NCBI GenBank assembly: GCA_019241285.1
Contig: JAFAXD010000656.1
Coordinates: 1-38,608, forward strand
Length of the DNA: 38,608 nt
Reading direction: 5' to 3'
Origin: Xanthobacteraceae bacterium
GTDB taxonomy: Bacteria > Pseudomonadota > Alphaproteobacteria > Rhizobiales > Xanthobacteraceae
Shown here piece by piece: positions 1 through 7,340 of the stretch; within the stretch, counting starts at the first letter, position 1, and each line of letters starts with the position of its first letter. The notes beneath the pieces are model-generated. The model had not been told where the DNA came from. It saw only the letters and a program-made list of their open reading frames with translations, and ran no database searches. The position numbers were made by a program, and so were the translations under genes.

Positions 1-420
1 GCGGCCGATGCCGATGCCGTAGCGGATCGCGCGACCGCCGCCGAGGACGTAATAGAGGTAGGTGTGCGGCGTATCGATCACGACTGTGCCGGCCGGCTCC
101 TGGGTCGGATAATCCACGACCTGACGGCGCAGGCTGGCGGGCAAATCGACGCTCTGGCCGAGATCTTCCTGGCCCGCGTCCTCGGCGGCTTCGCGGCTCG
201 AATGCGCGGCCGGCTGCTCGCGTAGGGTCGCAGGCGGCAGGTAAGCCGGGTTTTCGTCGGTTGCTTGCGGGCCGCGCAGCAGCGGGGCAAAGATCGCCTC
301 AAGCGGGTTGGCTGGCGGCGCAAAGCCGAACGATTGGGCAAATGCCGTCGTGCTGCCGAGAGCAACAACAAACGCCGCGACTGCAGTGGCGAGGCGCAGA
401 GTCTTTTTGATGTTTGACAT
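1..420 (-). CDS. L,D-transpeptidase (YkuD family), N-terminal part
   Basis: The gene runs off the left edge, so only the first 140 codons are present. Residues 1-28 form a clear Sec signal peptide (basic start, hydrophobic stretch, cleavage near AFA-QS). A proline-rich low-complexity linker of about 70 residues follows. From about residue 101 the sequence reads VVDYPTQEPAGTVVIDTP and continues through YLYYVLGGGRAIRYGIGIGR, the characteristic beginning of the ErfK/YbiS/YkuD fold. These periplasmic enzymes make 3-3 cross-links in peptidoglycan or attach outer-membrane proteins to it. The catalytic His and Cys motif would lie beyond the edge and cannot be checked. The start is ATG at 420, ten bases after the stop of the small exported protein upstream, so the two are probably co-transcribed. 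Family is confident; exact role is not. Confidence 0.85.
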   Translation of the reverse strand, partial: MSNIKKTLRLATAVAAFVVALGSTTAFAQSFGFAPPANPLEAIFAPLLRGPQATDENPAYLPPATLREQPAAHSSREAAEDAGQEDLGQSVDLPASLRRQVVDYPTQEPAGTVVIDTPHTYLYYVLGGGRAIRYGIGIGR

Positions 421-430
421 GGCTTACCTC

Positions 431-739
431 TCAGAACTGTTGACGCCGATCGTGCGTGTGGCTCTGAGCGATCTTGAAGACTTCACGATTGACGCCGATG
501 CGGCGAACGCCGTCCTGCTGGCCGCCCGGCTTGAGGCGGTCACGCAGGCATTCGCTCTCGTAGTAGGGCCAACCGCGCTGGGAACAGTTCGAGCCGAGCG
601 GACGTAGGTCAAGCCGGTCGCCCTTCACGCCCATGCGTGGCGCGCGCGCGTCCGCTCCGACATCGGCGAATATGGCTGTTCCACCAATGAGCAAGAGCAC
701 CGCGGCGACACCGCCGATGATCCTGAGCTGCTTTGACAC
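431..739 (-). CDS. Small exported protein of unknown function
   Basis: A 102-residue protein starting at GTG 739; the alternative TTG at 757 is less likely because a strong Shine-Dalgarno (GTGGGGAG) sits just before the GTG. Residues 1-20 are a hydrophobic membrane anchor or signal (KQLRIIGGVAAVLLLIGGTA). The middle carries the motif GSNCSQRGWPYYESECLRD, with two cysteines that could form a disulfide in the periplasm. I recognise this Cys-x-x-x-x-WPYYE-x-x-C pattern from small conserved proteins of Bradyrhizobium relatives, all without known function. It ends ten bases before the L,D-transpeptidase start, which hints at a cell-envelope link. No catalytic motif is visible. Confidence 0.7.
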   Translation of the reverse strand: MSKQLRIIGGVAAVLLLIGGTAIFADVGADARAPRMGVKGDRLDLRPLGSNCSQRGWPYYESECLRDRLKPGGQQDGVRRIGVNREVFKIAQSHTHDRRQQF

Positions 740-1051
740 TGCTGACTCCCCACCCAACGCATTCTGTTGGCAGGAGAATTATTAGGATGGTTAAGGGTTG
801 GTTCTCCACTGTACGCAGGGAAGGGGGGTCTGGCGGAATGGATGGGCACCCCTATACCCGCGTATAGTGGCGGGGTGATTGAGGGTTGAGTCGCGATCAC
901 AGTGCGGTGAGGGGGTGGGCTTTTGTAGGTGGGGCGTCGCGCTTGCACCGCGCGTGTCCAGCGTGGGCATCGCGCATGAGAACTCGCATCGAGAATGATC
1001 GCCGGAGCAGGCGCAATCGCCCACCCTACGGTGCAACTCGCGCTTTGCTTG
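740..1051. other. 312-bp intergenic region with repeat remnants
   Basis: No convincing gene is seen here. It lies upstream of the small exported protein and downstream of the stand-alone receiver gene, so it should carry the promoter of the former. It holds a short inverted repeat at 852-867 (CTATAC, four bases, GTATAG) and a longer pair of inverted segments at 925-1036, listed separately. The open frames that cross it have unnatural arginine-rich composition and no ribosome-binding sites. Confidence 0.6.
925..1036. repeat. Imperfect inverted repeat, possible remnant of a dispersed intergenic element
   Basis: GTAGGTGGGGCG at 925-936 is matched in inverse orientation by CGCCCACCCTAC at 1018-1029 (10 of 12 positions). 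TTGCACCG at 943-950 is matched perfectly by CGGTGCAA at 1029-1036. The two pairs cannot form one simple continuous stem because they share the right-hand end, so this is a decayed or composite element. GTAGGGTGGGC-type segments are frequent intergenic repeats in Bradyrhizobium relatives as I recall. Origin as a mobile repeat is inferred. Confidence 0.35.
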
Positions 1052-1444
1052 CTACTGCTGCGTCGCCGCCCCGTCGGCAGCGTGCAGGGCGCGGTCGAGG
1101 CAGCCGATCAGGCTCTCCTCGCTGAATGGTTTGCTGAGCAGCCCGAATGCGCCGCGCGCCAATACATGATCACGAATGCGCTGCTCGGGAAACGCAGTGA
1201 TGAAAATGATTGGAACCCGATAGCCATCGGCGAGCAGGCGCTTCTGCAACTCCACGCCATCGATGCCCGGCATCTGCACGTCCGTGATCAAACACGAGGT
1301 CTCGCGCAGGCGATCCGATTCAAGAAATTCTTCAGCTGAAGCGAAGGTTGCGGCCCCGTAGCCCAGCGACCGCACGAGTCCTTTGGTGGCCTCGCGTACG
1401 GATTCATCATCATCAACGATTGAGATCATAGGCACCTGCGTCAA
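1052..1444 (-). CDS. Stand-alone response-regulator receiver protein
   Basis: About 130 residues forming one CheY-like receiver and nothing else: acidic pocket IVDDDE near the N-terminus, phosphoacceptor Asp in CLITDVQMPG, the switch Thr in IIFITA and the conserved Lys in LLSKPF. No DNA-binding or enzymatic output domain follows. It resembles the receiver of FixJ-type regulators, and the same family appears 280 bp upstream with a LuxR domain. It may act as a phosphate sink, or modulate that regulator or its kinase. The start is uncertain: TTG at 1444 has an AAGGA eight bases away, GTG at 1435 and ATG at 1429 are alternatives. The protein begins in the receiver fold in every case. Confidence 0.82.
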   Translation of the reverse strand: MTQVPMISIVDDDESVREATKGLVRSLGYGAATFASAEEFLESDRLRETSCLITDVQMPGIDGVELQKRLLADGYRVPIIFITAFPEQRIRDHVLARGAFGLLSKPFSEESLIGCLDRALHAADGAATQQ

Positions 1445-1720
1445 AACGCTTTTCCTTGTTATGAGGGAGGCGGCGACGAACAACTCCGTGGCGAAGCGTT
1501 ACGCGTGAGAGTTGGCCGTCCCGGGGTGCAGAAGAAAATTATACTTAGGTTTAAAGGAGCTTGGGGATGTGGATCATCGGATTTCTCCGCTCATCGCATG
1601 CAAATCATTGGTCGATATGATCTTCACGTAATGGCGCGCGCGGCAAATCGAGCGCGAAATACCGCCGATTTGGCCAGATCGCTTTGCGAAATGCTGGTTA
1701 AATGCAGGTTAAACGGGGTA

Positions 1721-2353
1721 TCAGCGATTGCGTCGAATGCCCAACGCATCGACCATCTTTACGAGGTCTGCCAACGACTTCGCGCCCATCTTTCGCATGG
1801 CGTTGCCACGATGAACCTTGACCGTAATCTCCGTGACGCCGATCTCGGCCGCGATCTGCTTGTTCATCAAGCCGGTGGTCACCAGCGCAACCACTTCCTG
1901 CTCGCGCGGCGTCAATGTCTCATGGCGCCCGCGCAAGTTGGAGACCATTGTGTCCTTTTCGCGGCGGGCGCGGTCGCGCTCAAGGCCGACCTGCACCGCA
2001 TCAAGCAATTCCTGATCGCGAAACGGTTTGGTCAAAAACTCGACTGCGCCGGCCTTCATGGCGCGCACGGTCATCGGAATATCGCCGTGGCCGGTGATGA
2101 AGATGATTGGTACATTGATGTTGGCCTTGGCGAGTTCGGTCTGAAAATCGAGGCCGCTCAGACCCGGCAGGCGCACGTCGAGCACGAGACAGCTCGGCGC
2201 GTCGGGCAGCTTGGCTTGCAGAAACTCGGGCGCCGAGGCGAAGGTTTCCACCCGCAGCCCAACTGATCCAAACAAACTTTTCAGCGCCTCGCGTAGCGAA
2301 GCATCGTCATCGACTACAAACACCGTGGAAGTGGGGGTGGCCCGGTCCATCAC
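1721..2353 (-). CDS. FixJ/NarL-type two-component response regulator
   Basis: A 210-residue transcription regulator. Residues 10-125 are a receiver with the acidic cluster VVDDD, phosphoacceptor Asp59 in CLVLDVRLPG, switch Thr in IIFITGHGDIP and Lys in FLTKPF. Residues 145-205 are a LuxR-type helix-turn-helix (LTPREQEVVALV, then NKQIAAEIGVTEITVKVHR). This is the FixJ/TodT architecture at full length. Its ATG overlaps the stop of the histidine kinase by four bases (ATGA), so the two are translationally coupled and almost certainly a cognate pair. The target genes are not identifiable from the sequence. Confidence 0.92.
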   Translation of the reverse strand: MMDRATPTSTVFVVDDDASLREALKSLFGSVGLRVETFASAPEFLQAKLPDAPSCLVLDVRLPGLSGLDFQTELAKANINVPIIFITGHGDIPMTVRAMKAGAVEFLTKPFRDQELLDAVQVGLERDRARREKDTMVSNLRGRHETLTPREQEVVALVTTGLMNKQIAAEIGVTEITVKVHRGNAMRKMGAKSLADLVKMVDALGIRRNR

Positions 2354-4230
2354 GCCGCCTCGTCCGCTGTTGCAACGCCGGCCGGCAATACCACTTCGAA
2401 CACCGAACCATGCGGTTGGGCGGGTGCAGCCGACAACCGGCCGCCATGCGCCTCGATTATGGAGCGGCAGATCGCAAGCCCGAGTCCGGTACCGTTCGCT
2501 TTCGTGGTGAAGAACGCGTCGAAAATGCGCTCGGCGTTCTTGGGATCGATTCCAACACCGGAATCTTCGACCGACAAGGAAACGCCGTTGCCGGCACGAA
2601 CGGCCGAGGACACCCGCAAGACGTGCGCCCGATCCGTAATGGGACTCATCGCATCAATCGCATTGTTCATCAGATTAAGCACGACTTGTTGAACCTGCAC
2701 GCGATCAGCAAGCACCGGCGGCAGGTCGTGGGCGAGCTCGGCGCGGACTGTTACCTTCTGCTTCTTGATCTCGCCTTGAACGAGACTCAGCACTTCCTGC
2801 ACGATGTCGTTGATGTCATACAGCCCCTTGTGCTGTGCCTCCTTCTTGAACATGGCTCGGATGCTGCCGATCACCTCGCTGGCACGATGCCCATCCTTGG
2901 CGATTCGCTTCAAGGCCGCGCGGGCCTCATCGAGGTCGGGGGAGGCGTTGGCCAGCCAGCGCAGGCCGGCATTGCTGTTGGTCACGATCGCGGCCAGCGG
3001 CTGGTTGATCTCGTGCGCGATGGAGGCGGTCATGGCTCCGATCGTCATGAGCCGGTCGGCGCGCGCGAGTTCCGCCTGTTCGGTGATTTCGCGGTCGCGT
3101 GCGGCAGCCAGCTCCGCTAACATGTCGTTGAAAACGACGGCAAGATGCCCGATTTCGTCATTGCTGTCGCTCTCGGCGCGCAAGGTATAGTTCTTGGTCT
3201 CGCGCACGGTCTCGGCAATGCTCTCAAGCCGCTCCAGCGGGCCGACGATGCGGCGGTGGGTCATCACGGCGACGACGATGCTCAGCGCCGCAAGCGCGCC
3301 GGTCAGCAGCAAGCTGCGTCGCAGCTTGGCCAGCAGATTGTCGATCCGGTGGTGCAGCAACCGGTCAAGCTCGATCTCAGCGCCGTTCCAGGCAAACAGG
3401 GCGTCGCCTACCGCGCGCCCGTAGAGGGCGTCCAGCGAGGCAGTATCGCTGGCGACGATCAGCCCGCGCGCCTCATTGTCGAAGCGCGCCGCATTGAGTG
3501 CGCCCAGATAGGCGCGGGCGCTTCGTGACATTGTCGCAAACCATTTGTCCACCTCGTGCTTGAGGCGACCGTCGGAATTGCCGCGATACGCGGCTGAAAG
3601 ATCCTCGGCGATCGCATCGGTGGTCGAGCGCAACAGCCCGTCGAGGACGAAACGGAGGCTGCCGTCGGTCCCGGTTCCCGGTTGGGGGCGGTCGTGGAAC
3701 AGGACATGCGCCTCGCCGAGCTGGCCGAGCAGGGTCGGCAGATGGTTGGCAACGGTGTTCTGCAGGTAATAGGTGTCGAGATCGGGATCGAGGGTGAGGT
3801 TCGAATCATCGGCGACGCGGGTTGCCAGCTTGCGCGCCTTGTTGAGCGCTTCGAGCACTAGCGTGTCGGTCGGCCCGTTCTGCGCGCGCCGCGCCAACAG
3901 TTCTCGCAGGGTAGCCAACAACGAGTCGGCGAGTTCCTGGGTCTGGAATTTGCCGTCGACACTCTCTTGCTCGGCGGCAAGGGCGCTCAACACCTTCTCG
4001 GGTGCCGACGCCGCCCACGCGGTGGTGGAATCGATCGGGCGCTCGCTCAAGAGCGCCGCATAGGCGTTGCGCAGGATCGCCAGATAGCGGTTGCCAAGCA
4101 GTTCCTTGCGGGCGAAATCAATCGCAATCCGGTGCTCCGCGACCAAACTATGCGTGGTCACGCCAATCGAAAGAATGAACATCCCGCACAGAATGATGAG
4201 CTTTGTGCTGGTGCTCAGATTCTTGAACAT
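2350..4230 (-). CDS. Membrane-bound sensor histidine kinase
   Basis: A 626-residue kinase. A transmembrane helix at residues 11-30 is followed by a large, mostly helical periplasmic sensor region (about 31-305) and a second membrane helix near 307-325. A HAMP linker follows (RRIVGPLERLESIAETV...DEIGHLAVVFNDML). The dimerisation box has His406 in SIAHEINQPLAAI, and the C-terminal ATPase domain shows an N box (LMNNAIDAM), DSGVGI and GTGLGLAICRS. The HEINQPL box is typical of kinases that pair with FixJ-type regulators. I chose ATG 4230, preceded by ACGGGGAC; a longer frame upstream lacks homology-like character. The signal sensed is unknown. Confidence 0.92.
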   Translation of the reverse strand: MFKNLSTSTKLIILCGMFILSIGVTTHSLVAEHRIAIDFARKELLGNRYLAILRNAYAALLSERPIDSTTAWAASAPEKVLSALAAEQESVDGKFQTQELADSLLATLRELLARRAQNGPTDTLVLEALNKARKLATRVADDSNLTLDPDLDTYYLQNTVANHLPTLLGQLGEAHVLFHDRPQPGTGTDGSLRFVLDGLLRSTTDAIAEDLSAAYRGNSDGRLKHEVDKWFATMSRSARAYLGALNAARFDNEARGLIVASDTASLDALYGRAVGDALFAWNGAEIELDRLLHHRIDNLLAKLRRSLLLTGALAALSIVVAVMTHRRIVGPLERLESIAETVRETKNYTLRAESDSNDEIGHLAVVFNDMLAELAAARDREITEQAELARADRLMTIGAMTASIAHEINQPLAAIVTNSNAGLRWLANASPDLDEARAALKRIAKDGHRASEVIGSIRAMFKKEAQHKGLYDINDIVQEVLSLVQGEIKKQKVTVRAELAHDLPPVLADRVQVQQVVLNLMNNAIDAMSPITDRAHVLRVSSAVRAGNGVSLSVEDSGVGIDPKNAERIFDAFFTTKANGTGLGLAICRSIIEAHGGRLSAAPAQPHGSVFEVVLPAGVATADEAA

Positions 4231-4369
4231 GTCCCCGTATTGGACCCCGCATGTCCCGCGTGCGGCTCTCGCCAATGGTGCCGGCCCCCGCACGTGGGGC
4301 GACATTGCGTCGATTTCGAGAAGGCCCACCCAATGAGCCCTATGGGACAATCTTAAGGCGTTCCGGCGC

Positions 4370-4404
4370 TGATCAAAAGGCCGCCGGGTGATCAAAAGGT
4401 CGCC
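4370..4404. repeat. 16-bp direct repeat in the divergent promoter region
   Basis: TGATCAAAAGGCCGCC at 4370-4385 is followed by TGATCAAAAGGTCGCC at 4389-4404, a 15 of 16 match with 19 bp from start to start, close to two helical turns. Same-face spacing suggests a paired protein-binding site, for example for a dimeric regulator. No known consensus was recognised; it lies about 140-170 bp from each flanking start codon. Confidence 0.45.
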
Positions 4405-4482
4405 ATCAGGCATGAGAATGACGGATGTGACGCCACTAGGATTATATCCTTGTTGCCGCCGGCGCGCTGCCTGATTCGTAAG

Positions 4483-4498
4483 GCTGACAGGTGTCAGC
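4483..4498. promoter_or_regulatory. Perfect inverted repeat upstream of isovaleryl-CoA dehydrogenase
   Basis: GCTGACA at 4483-4489, a two-base spacer, and TGTCAGC at 4492-4498 form a perfect dyad 43 bp upstream of the dehydrogenase ATG. Position and symmetry suit an operator for a repressor such as a TetR- or MerR-type regulator of branched-chain catabolism. No regulator gene for it is visible nearby. Confidence 0.4.
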
Positions 4499-4540
4499 GC
4501 CGGGGATAAAACCGAGCCCGACCGACCCTGGAGGCCAACA

Positions 4541-5716
4541 ATGATACCCAATGCGTGGGCCGGCTTTGATTTCGGGCTTGGCGACGATCTCGATGCGCTG
4601 CGCCACAGCGTGCACAACTTCGCCCAGGATCGAATCGCGCCACGGGCCGAGACAATTGACCGCAGCAATGAGTTTCCGCGCGATCTGTGGCCCGAAATGG
4701 GGAGCCTCGGTCTGCTCGGGATCACGGTCGAGGAGGAGCTAGGCGGGGCGGGGCTCGGCTATCTGGCCCACTGCGTCGCCATGGAGGAAGTGTCGCGTGC
4801 CTCCGCGGCCGTCGGGCTTTCCTACGGGGCGCACTCGAACCTTTGCGTTAATCAGATCCGGCGCAATGGCACCGAGGCGCAGAAGCGGCGCTACTTGCCG
4901 AAACTGATCAGCGGCGAGCATGTCGGAGCGCTTGCCATGTCCGAGACCGGGTCGGGTTCCGACGTGGTATCGATGCGAACCCGTGCCGAAAGGCGCGGCG
5001 ACCGCTACATCCTCAATGGCAGCAAGATGTGGATCACCAACGGGCCGGCCTCCGAGACATTCGTGATCTATGCCAAGACCGATCCAGCAGCGGGCGCGCG
5101 CGGCATTACGGCGTTTATCGTCGAACGTGGGTTTCCGGGATTCTCGACCGCGCAGAAGCTCGACAAGCTCGGTATGCGCGGCTCCGACACAAGTGAGCTT
5201 GTGTTCGAGGACTGCGAGGTGCCGGCCGAGAACGTGCTGGGCGTCGTGGGCGGTGGGGTCAATGTGCTGATGTCCGGCCTCGATTACGAGCGCGTGGTGC
5301 TCGCCGCCGGACCCATCGGCATCATGCAGGCCTGCATGGATATCGTTTTGCCTTACGTGCACGACCGCAAACAGTTCGGTCAGCCGATCGGCCAGTTTCA
5401 GATCATGCAGGCCAAGGTTGCCGACATGTATGTCGGCATGAACGCTGCGAAAGCCTATGTCTATGCGGTGGCACGCGCCTGCGATGACGGGCGGGTGACG
5501 CGCGAGGACGCAGCGGGCGCTATCCTGTACGCAGCCGAGAAGGCGACCTGGATGGCGCTTGAAGCAATCCAGTGCCTGGGCGGCAATGGCTATATCAACG
5601 ATTTTCCCACCGGGCGCTTGCTGCGCGATGCCAAGCTCTATGAAATCGGCGCCGGCACGAGCGAGATCCGCCGCATGCTGATCGGGCGGGAAATCTTCGA
5701 GAAAACCGCCCCGTGA
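4541..5716 (+). CDS. ivd: Isovaleryl-CoA dehydrogenase
   Basis: A 391-residue FAD-dependent acyl-CoA dehydrogenase, full length for the family. It oxidises isovaleryl-CoA to 3-methylcrotonyl-CoA in leucine breakdown and passes electrons to ETF. The signature [15 protein letters not shown] lies at 131-145, followed by WITNGP and the C-terminal [30 protein letters not shown] region. The catalytic base is what separates this subfamily. Most short-chain dehydrogenases use a Glu in the YEG(T/A)xE segment, and here that position is the Gly of IGAGTSE. Instead Glu250 in [11 protein letters not shown] matches the helix-G glutamate of isovaleryl-CoA dehydrogenase. The methylcrotonyl-CoA carboxylase genes that often follow are absent; an aldo/keto reductase overlaps the stop by four bases. 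Confidence 0.93.
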   Translation: MIPNAWAGFDFGLGDDLDALRHSVHNFAQDRIAPRAETIDRSNEFPRDLWPEMGSLGLLGITVEEELGGAGLGYLAHCVAMEEVSRASAAVGLSYGAHSNLCVNQIRRNGTEAQKRRYLPKLISGEHVGALAMSETGSGSDVVSMRTRAERRGDRYILNGSKMWITNGPASETFVIYAKTDPAAGARGITAFIVERGFPGFSTAQKLDKLGMRGSDTSELVFEDCEVPAENVLGVVGGGVNVLMSGLDYERVVLAAGPIGIMQACMDIVLPYVHDRKQFGQPIGQFQIMQAKVADMYVGMNAAKAYVYAVARACDDGRVTREDAAGAILYAAEKATWMALEAIQCLGGNGYINDFPTGRLLRDAKLYEIGAGTSEIRRMLIGREIFEKTAP

Positions 5717-6504
5717 GCGCGCCTGTGCCGGTGCCGGCCATCGAGGCAAACGGCGCACGCATTCCGTCCCTCGGACTCGGCACCTGGGCGCTCCGCGGAC
5801 GTACATGCGCGCGCATGGTCGAGGAGGCTTTGCGACTTGGCTATCGCCACATCGATACGGCAGAAATGTATGAGAACGAGCGCGACGTCGGCGAAGGCCT
5901 ACGTGCCTCTGGCGTGCCGCGCGAAGACGTGTTCATCACCACGAAAGTATGGTCATCCAATCTCGCGCCAGAAGATCTCGCCCGCTCGGCGCGCCAGAGC
6001 GTGGCCAAGCTCAACGTCGCGCAGGTCGACTTGTTGCTGATCCACTGGCCGAACCCACGCATACCGCTGGCGCAGACAATTCCCGCGCTATGCAAGGCGA
6101 AAACCGATGGTTTGGCCCGCCACATTGGCGTTTCCAATTTCGATACGAAACTGGTGAATGAGGCGATACGACTCGCGAGCGAGCCACTGGTCAACGATCA
6201 GATTGAATGGCACCCATTCGTCGATCAATCCGCCACGTACAACACCTGCCGCAAGCATGGCCTTGCGGTCACCGCCTACAGTCCAGTGGCCAAGGGGCGT
6301 GCCGCCAACAACAAGACGCTGGCTGCGATCGGCGCGCGTCACGGCAAAACCGCGACTCAGGTTGCGTTGCGCTTTCTGCTGCAGGAGGGCGCGATCGTCA
6401 TTCCGCGCACCTCTCGCTCGGAGCGGCTCGCTGAGAATTTCGATGTGTTCGATTCCACGCTAAGCGCCGCGGAGTTGAGCGAGATCCGCAAGCTCGCGCG
6501 GTGA
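5713..6504 (+). CDS. Aldo/keto reductase
   Basis: A 263-residue single-domain NADPH-dependent carbonyl reductase of the bacterial AKR5/2,5-diketo-gluconate reductase type. The catalytic tetrad is complete: Asp48 and Tyr53 ([11 protein letters not shown]), Lys78 (TTKVW) and His111 (LLIHWP). GVSNF, QIEWHP and the C-terminal nucleotide-binding [17 protein letters not shown] are also present. The GTG start overlaps the TGA of isovaleryl-CoA dehydrogenase (GTGA), so it depends on that gene for translation. It may clear aldehydes or ketones arising in the same pathway, but the substrate cannot be told from sequence; this family is promiscuous. Confidence 0.9.
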   Translation: MSAPVPVPAIEANGARIPSLGLGTWALRGRTCARMVEEALRLGYRHIDTAEMYENERDVGEGLRASGVPREDVFITTKVWSSNLAPEDLARSARQSVAKLNVAQVDLLLIHWPNPRIPLAQTIPALCKAKTDGLARHIGVSNFDTKLVNEAIRLASEPLVNDQIEWHPFVDQSATYNTCRKHGLAVTAYSPVAKGRAANNKTLAAIGARHGKTATQVALRFLLQEGAIVIPRTSRSERLAENFDVFDSTLSAAELSEIRKLAR

Positions 6505-6516
6505 GGTGGAGCGAAT

Positions 6517-7119
6517 CTACATCCGCTCGATCGCCTCTGGAACCGGTTCGGCCGGCTCTGTGACGCGCGCGGCGGCGGACTTGATCGTCGGGACAACGTC
6601 TTCGATGCGATCCACGACGGCATAGTCGAACATCAGGTCGGAATGGATGAATCCGGATCGCTTCATGTGTGCGAGCAACTCGACCAGGGGTTCCCAAAAA
6701 CCGTTGATGTTGGCGACCAGGATGGGTTTGCGGTGACGGCCGAGCTGCGACCAGGTTAGCTGTTCGACCAGTTCCTCGAGCGTGCCAATGCCGCCGGGCA
6801 GGGCGACGAAGGCGTCGGCGCGCTCGAACATCATGCGCTTGCGCTCATGCATGTCACGCGTGACGATGATTTCCTCCGCCCCGGTGAACATGCGCTCACG
6901 CACCTTGAGGAATTCCGGGATGACGCCGATGACGCGGCCCCCGTGCTCATGCACGGACAGCGCGAGCGCGCCCATGAGCCCGCGGGAGCCGCCGCCGTAG
7001 ACAAGCGTAATGCCGTGCTGGGCCAAGATTTGCCCGAACTTTCGGGCCGTCTCGACGAAGACTGGGTCATTTCCGGGGCTGGAGCCGCAGTAGACGCAGA
7101 TCGATTGAATCATACTCAT
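6517..7119 (-). CDS. LOG-family protein (TIGR00730 Rossmann fold)
   Basis: A 200-residue protein with the two signatures of the LOG (lonely guy) family: a dinucleotide-like loop YGGGSRGLMG at residues 41-50 and PGGIGTLEE at 108-116, plus the MHERKRMM segment. LOG enzymes hydrolyse nucleoside 5'-monophosphates, releasing the base; in plants and some bacteria this activates cytokinins. In free-living bacteria the usual substrate may be AMP or a similar purine nucleotide. The start is ATG 7119 (MSMIQ); ATG 7113 is possible and neither has a strong ribosome-binding site. It converges with the aldo/keto reductase and diverges from the ABC exporter. Confidence 0.9.
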   Translation of the reverse strand: MSMIQSICVYCGSSPGNDPVFVETARKFGQILAQHGITLVYGGGSRGLMGALALSVHEHGGRVIGVIPEFLKVRERMFTGAEEIIVTRDMHERKRMMFERADAFVALPGGIGTLEELVEQLTWSQLGRHRKPILVANINGFWEPLVELLAHMKRSGFIHSDLMFDYAVVDRIEDVVPTIKSAAARVTEPAEPVPEAIERM

Positions 7120-7340
7120 TCGGTAGCTGTAGGGGTGTTGTGTGGCGCTTGTTGGGGCTCTATTGCCTCGGGTTCCGAAACAATCGGCCTGCAAAAAATG
7201 CACCGTGCGGGGGAAGGTTGGGATGATTGTGGCACAACAACCCCCTATATGGGGCTAAGGCGGATGCGCCGCAATGAGCAGAGGCGGGCCGCAGCGAGAT
7301 TAGGGAGCGTACGCCCGGCGGGGTGCACCGGACTTAACGA

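Larger units (their letters stand above)
4231..4540. other. 310-bp divergent promoter region
   Basis: This gap separates the sensor kinase (minus strand) from isovaleryl-CoA dehydrogenase (plus strand) and should hold both promoters. No gene is seen. It carries a tandem direct repeat (4370-4404) and a perfect inverted repeat (4483-4498), both listed. A ribosome-binding site (CTGGAGG) precedes the ATG at 4541. Confidence 0.6.

Noticed and set aside
995-1339. Plus-strand frame over the receiver gene and upstream gap
   Set aside because: Antisense to the receiver for most of its length; the unique part overlaps the decayed repeat.
1505-2266. 253-codon plus-strand frame before and over the FixJ-type regulator
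   Set aside because: Most of it is antisense to the regulator, and the unique first part has no family resemblance or ribosome-binding site.
4231-4725. Extension of the histidine kinase frame by 165 codons upstream of 4230
   Set aside because: The extension runs through the divergent promoter region and into isovaleryl-CoA dehydrogenase; ATG 4230 has a ribosome-binding site and is followed at once by a membrane helix.
4739-5806. 355-codon open frame opposite isovaleryl-CoA dehydrogenase
   Set aside because: Antisense shadow of a complete, motif-rich gene.
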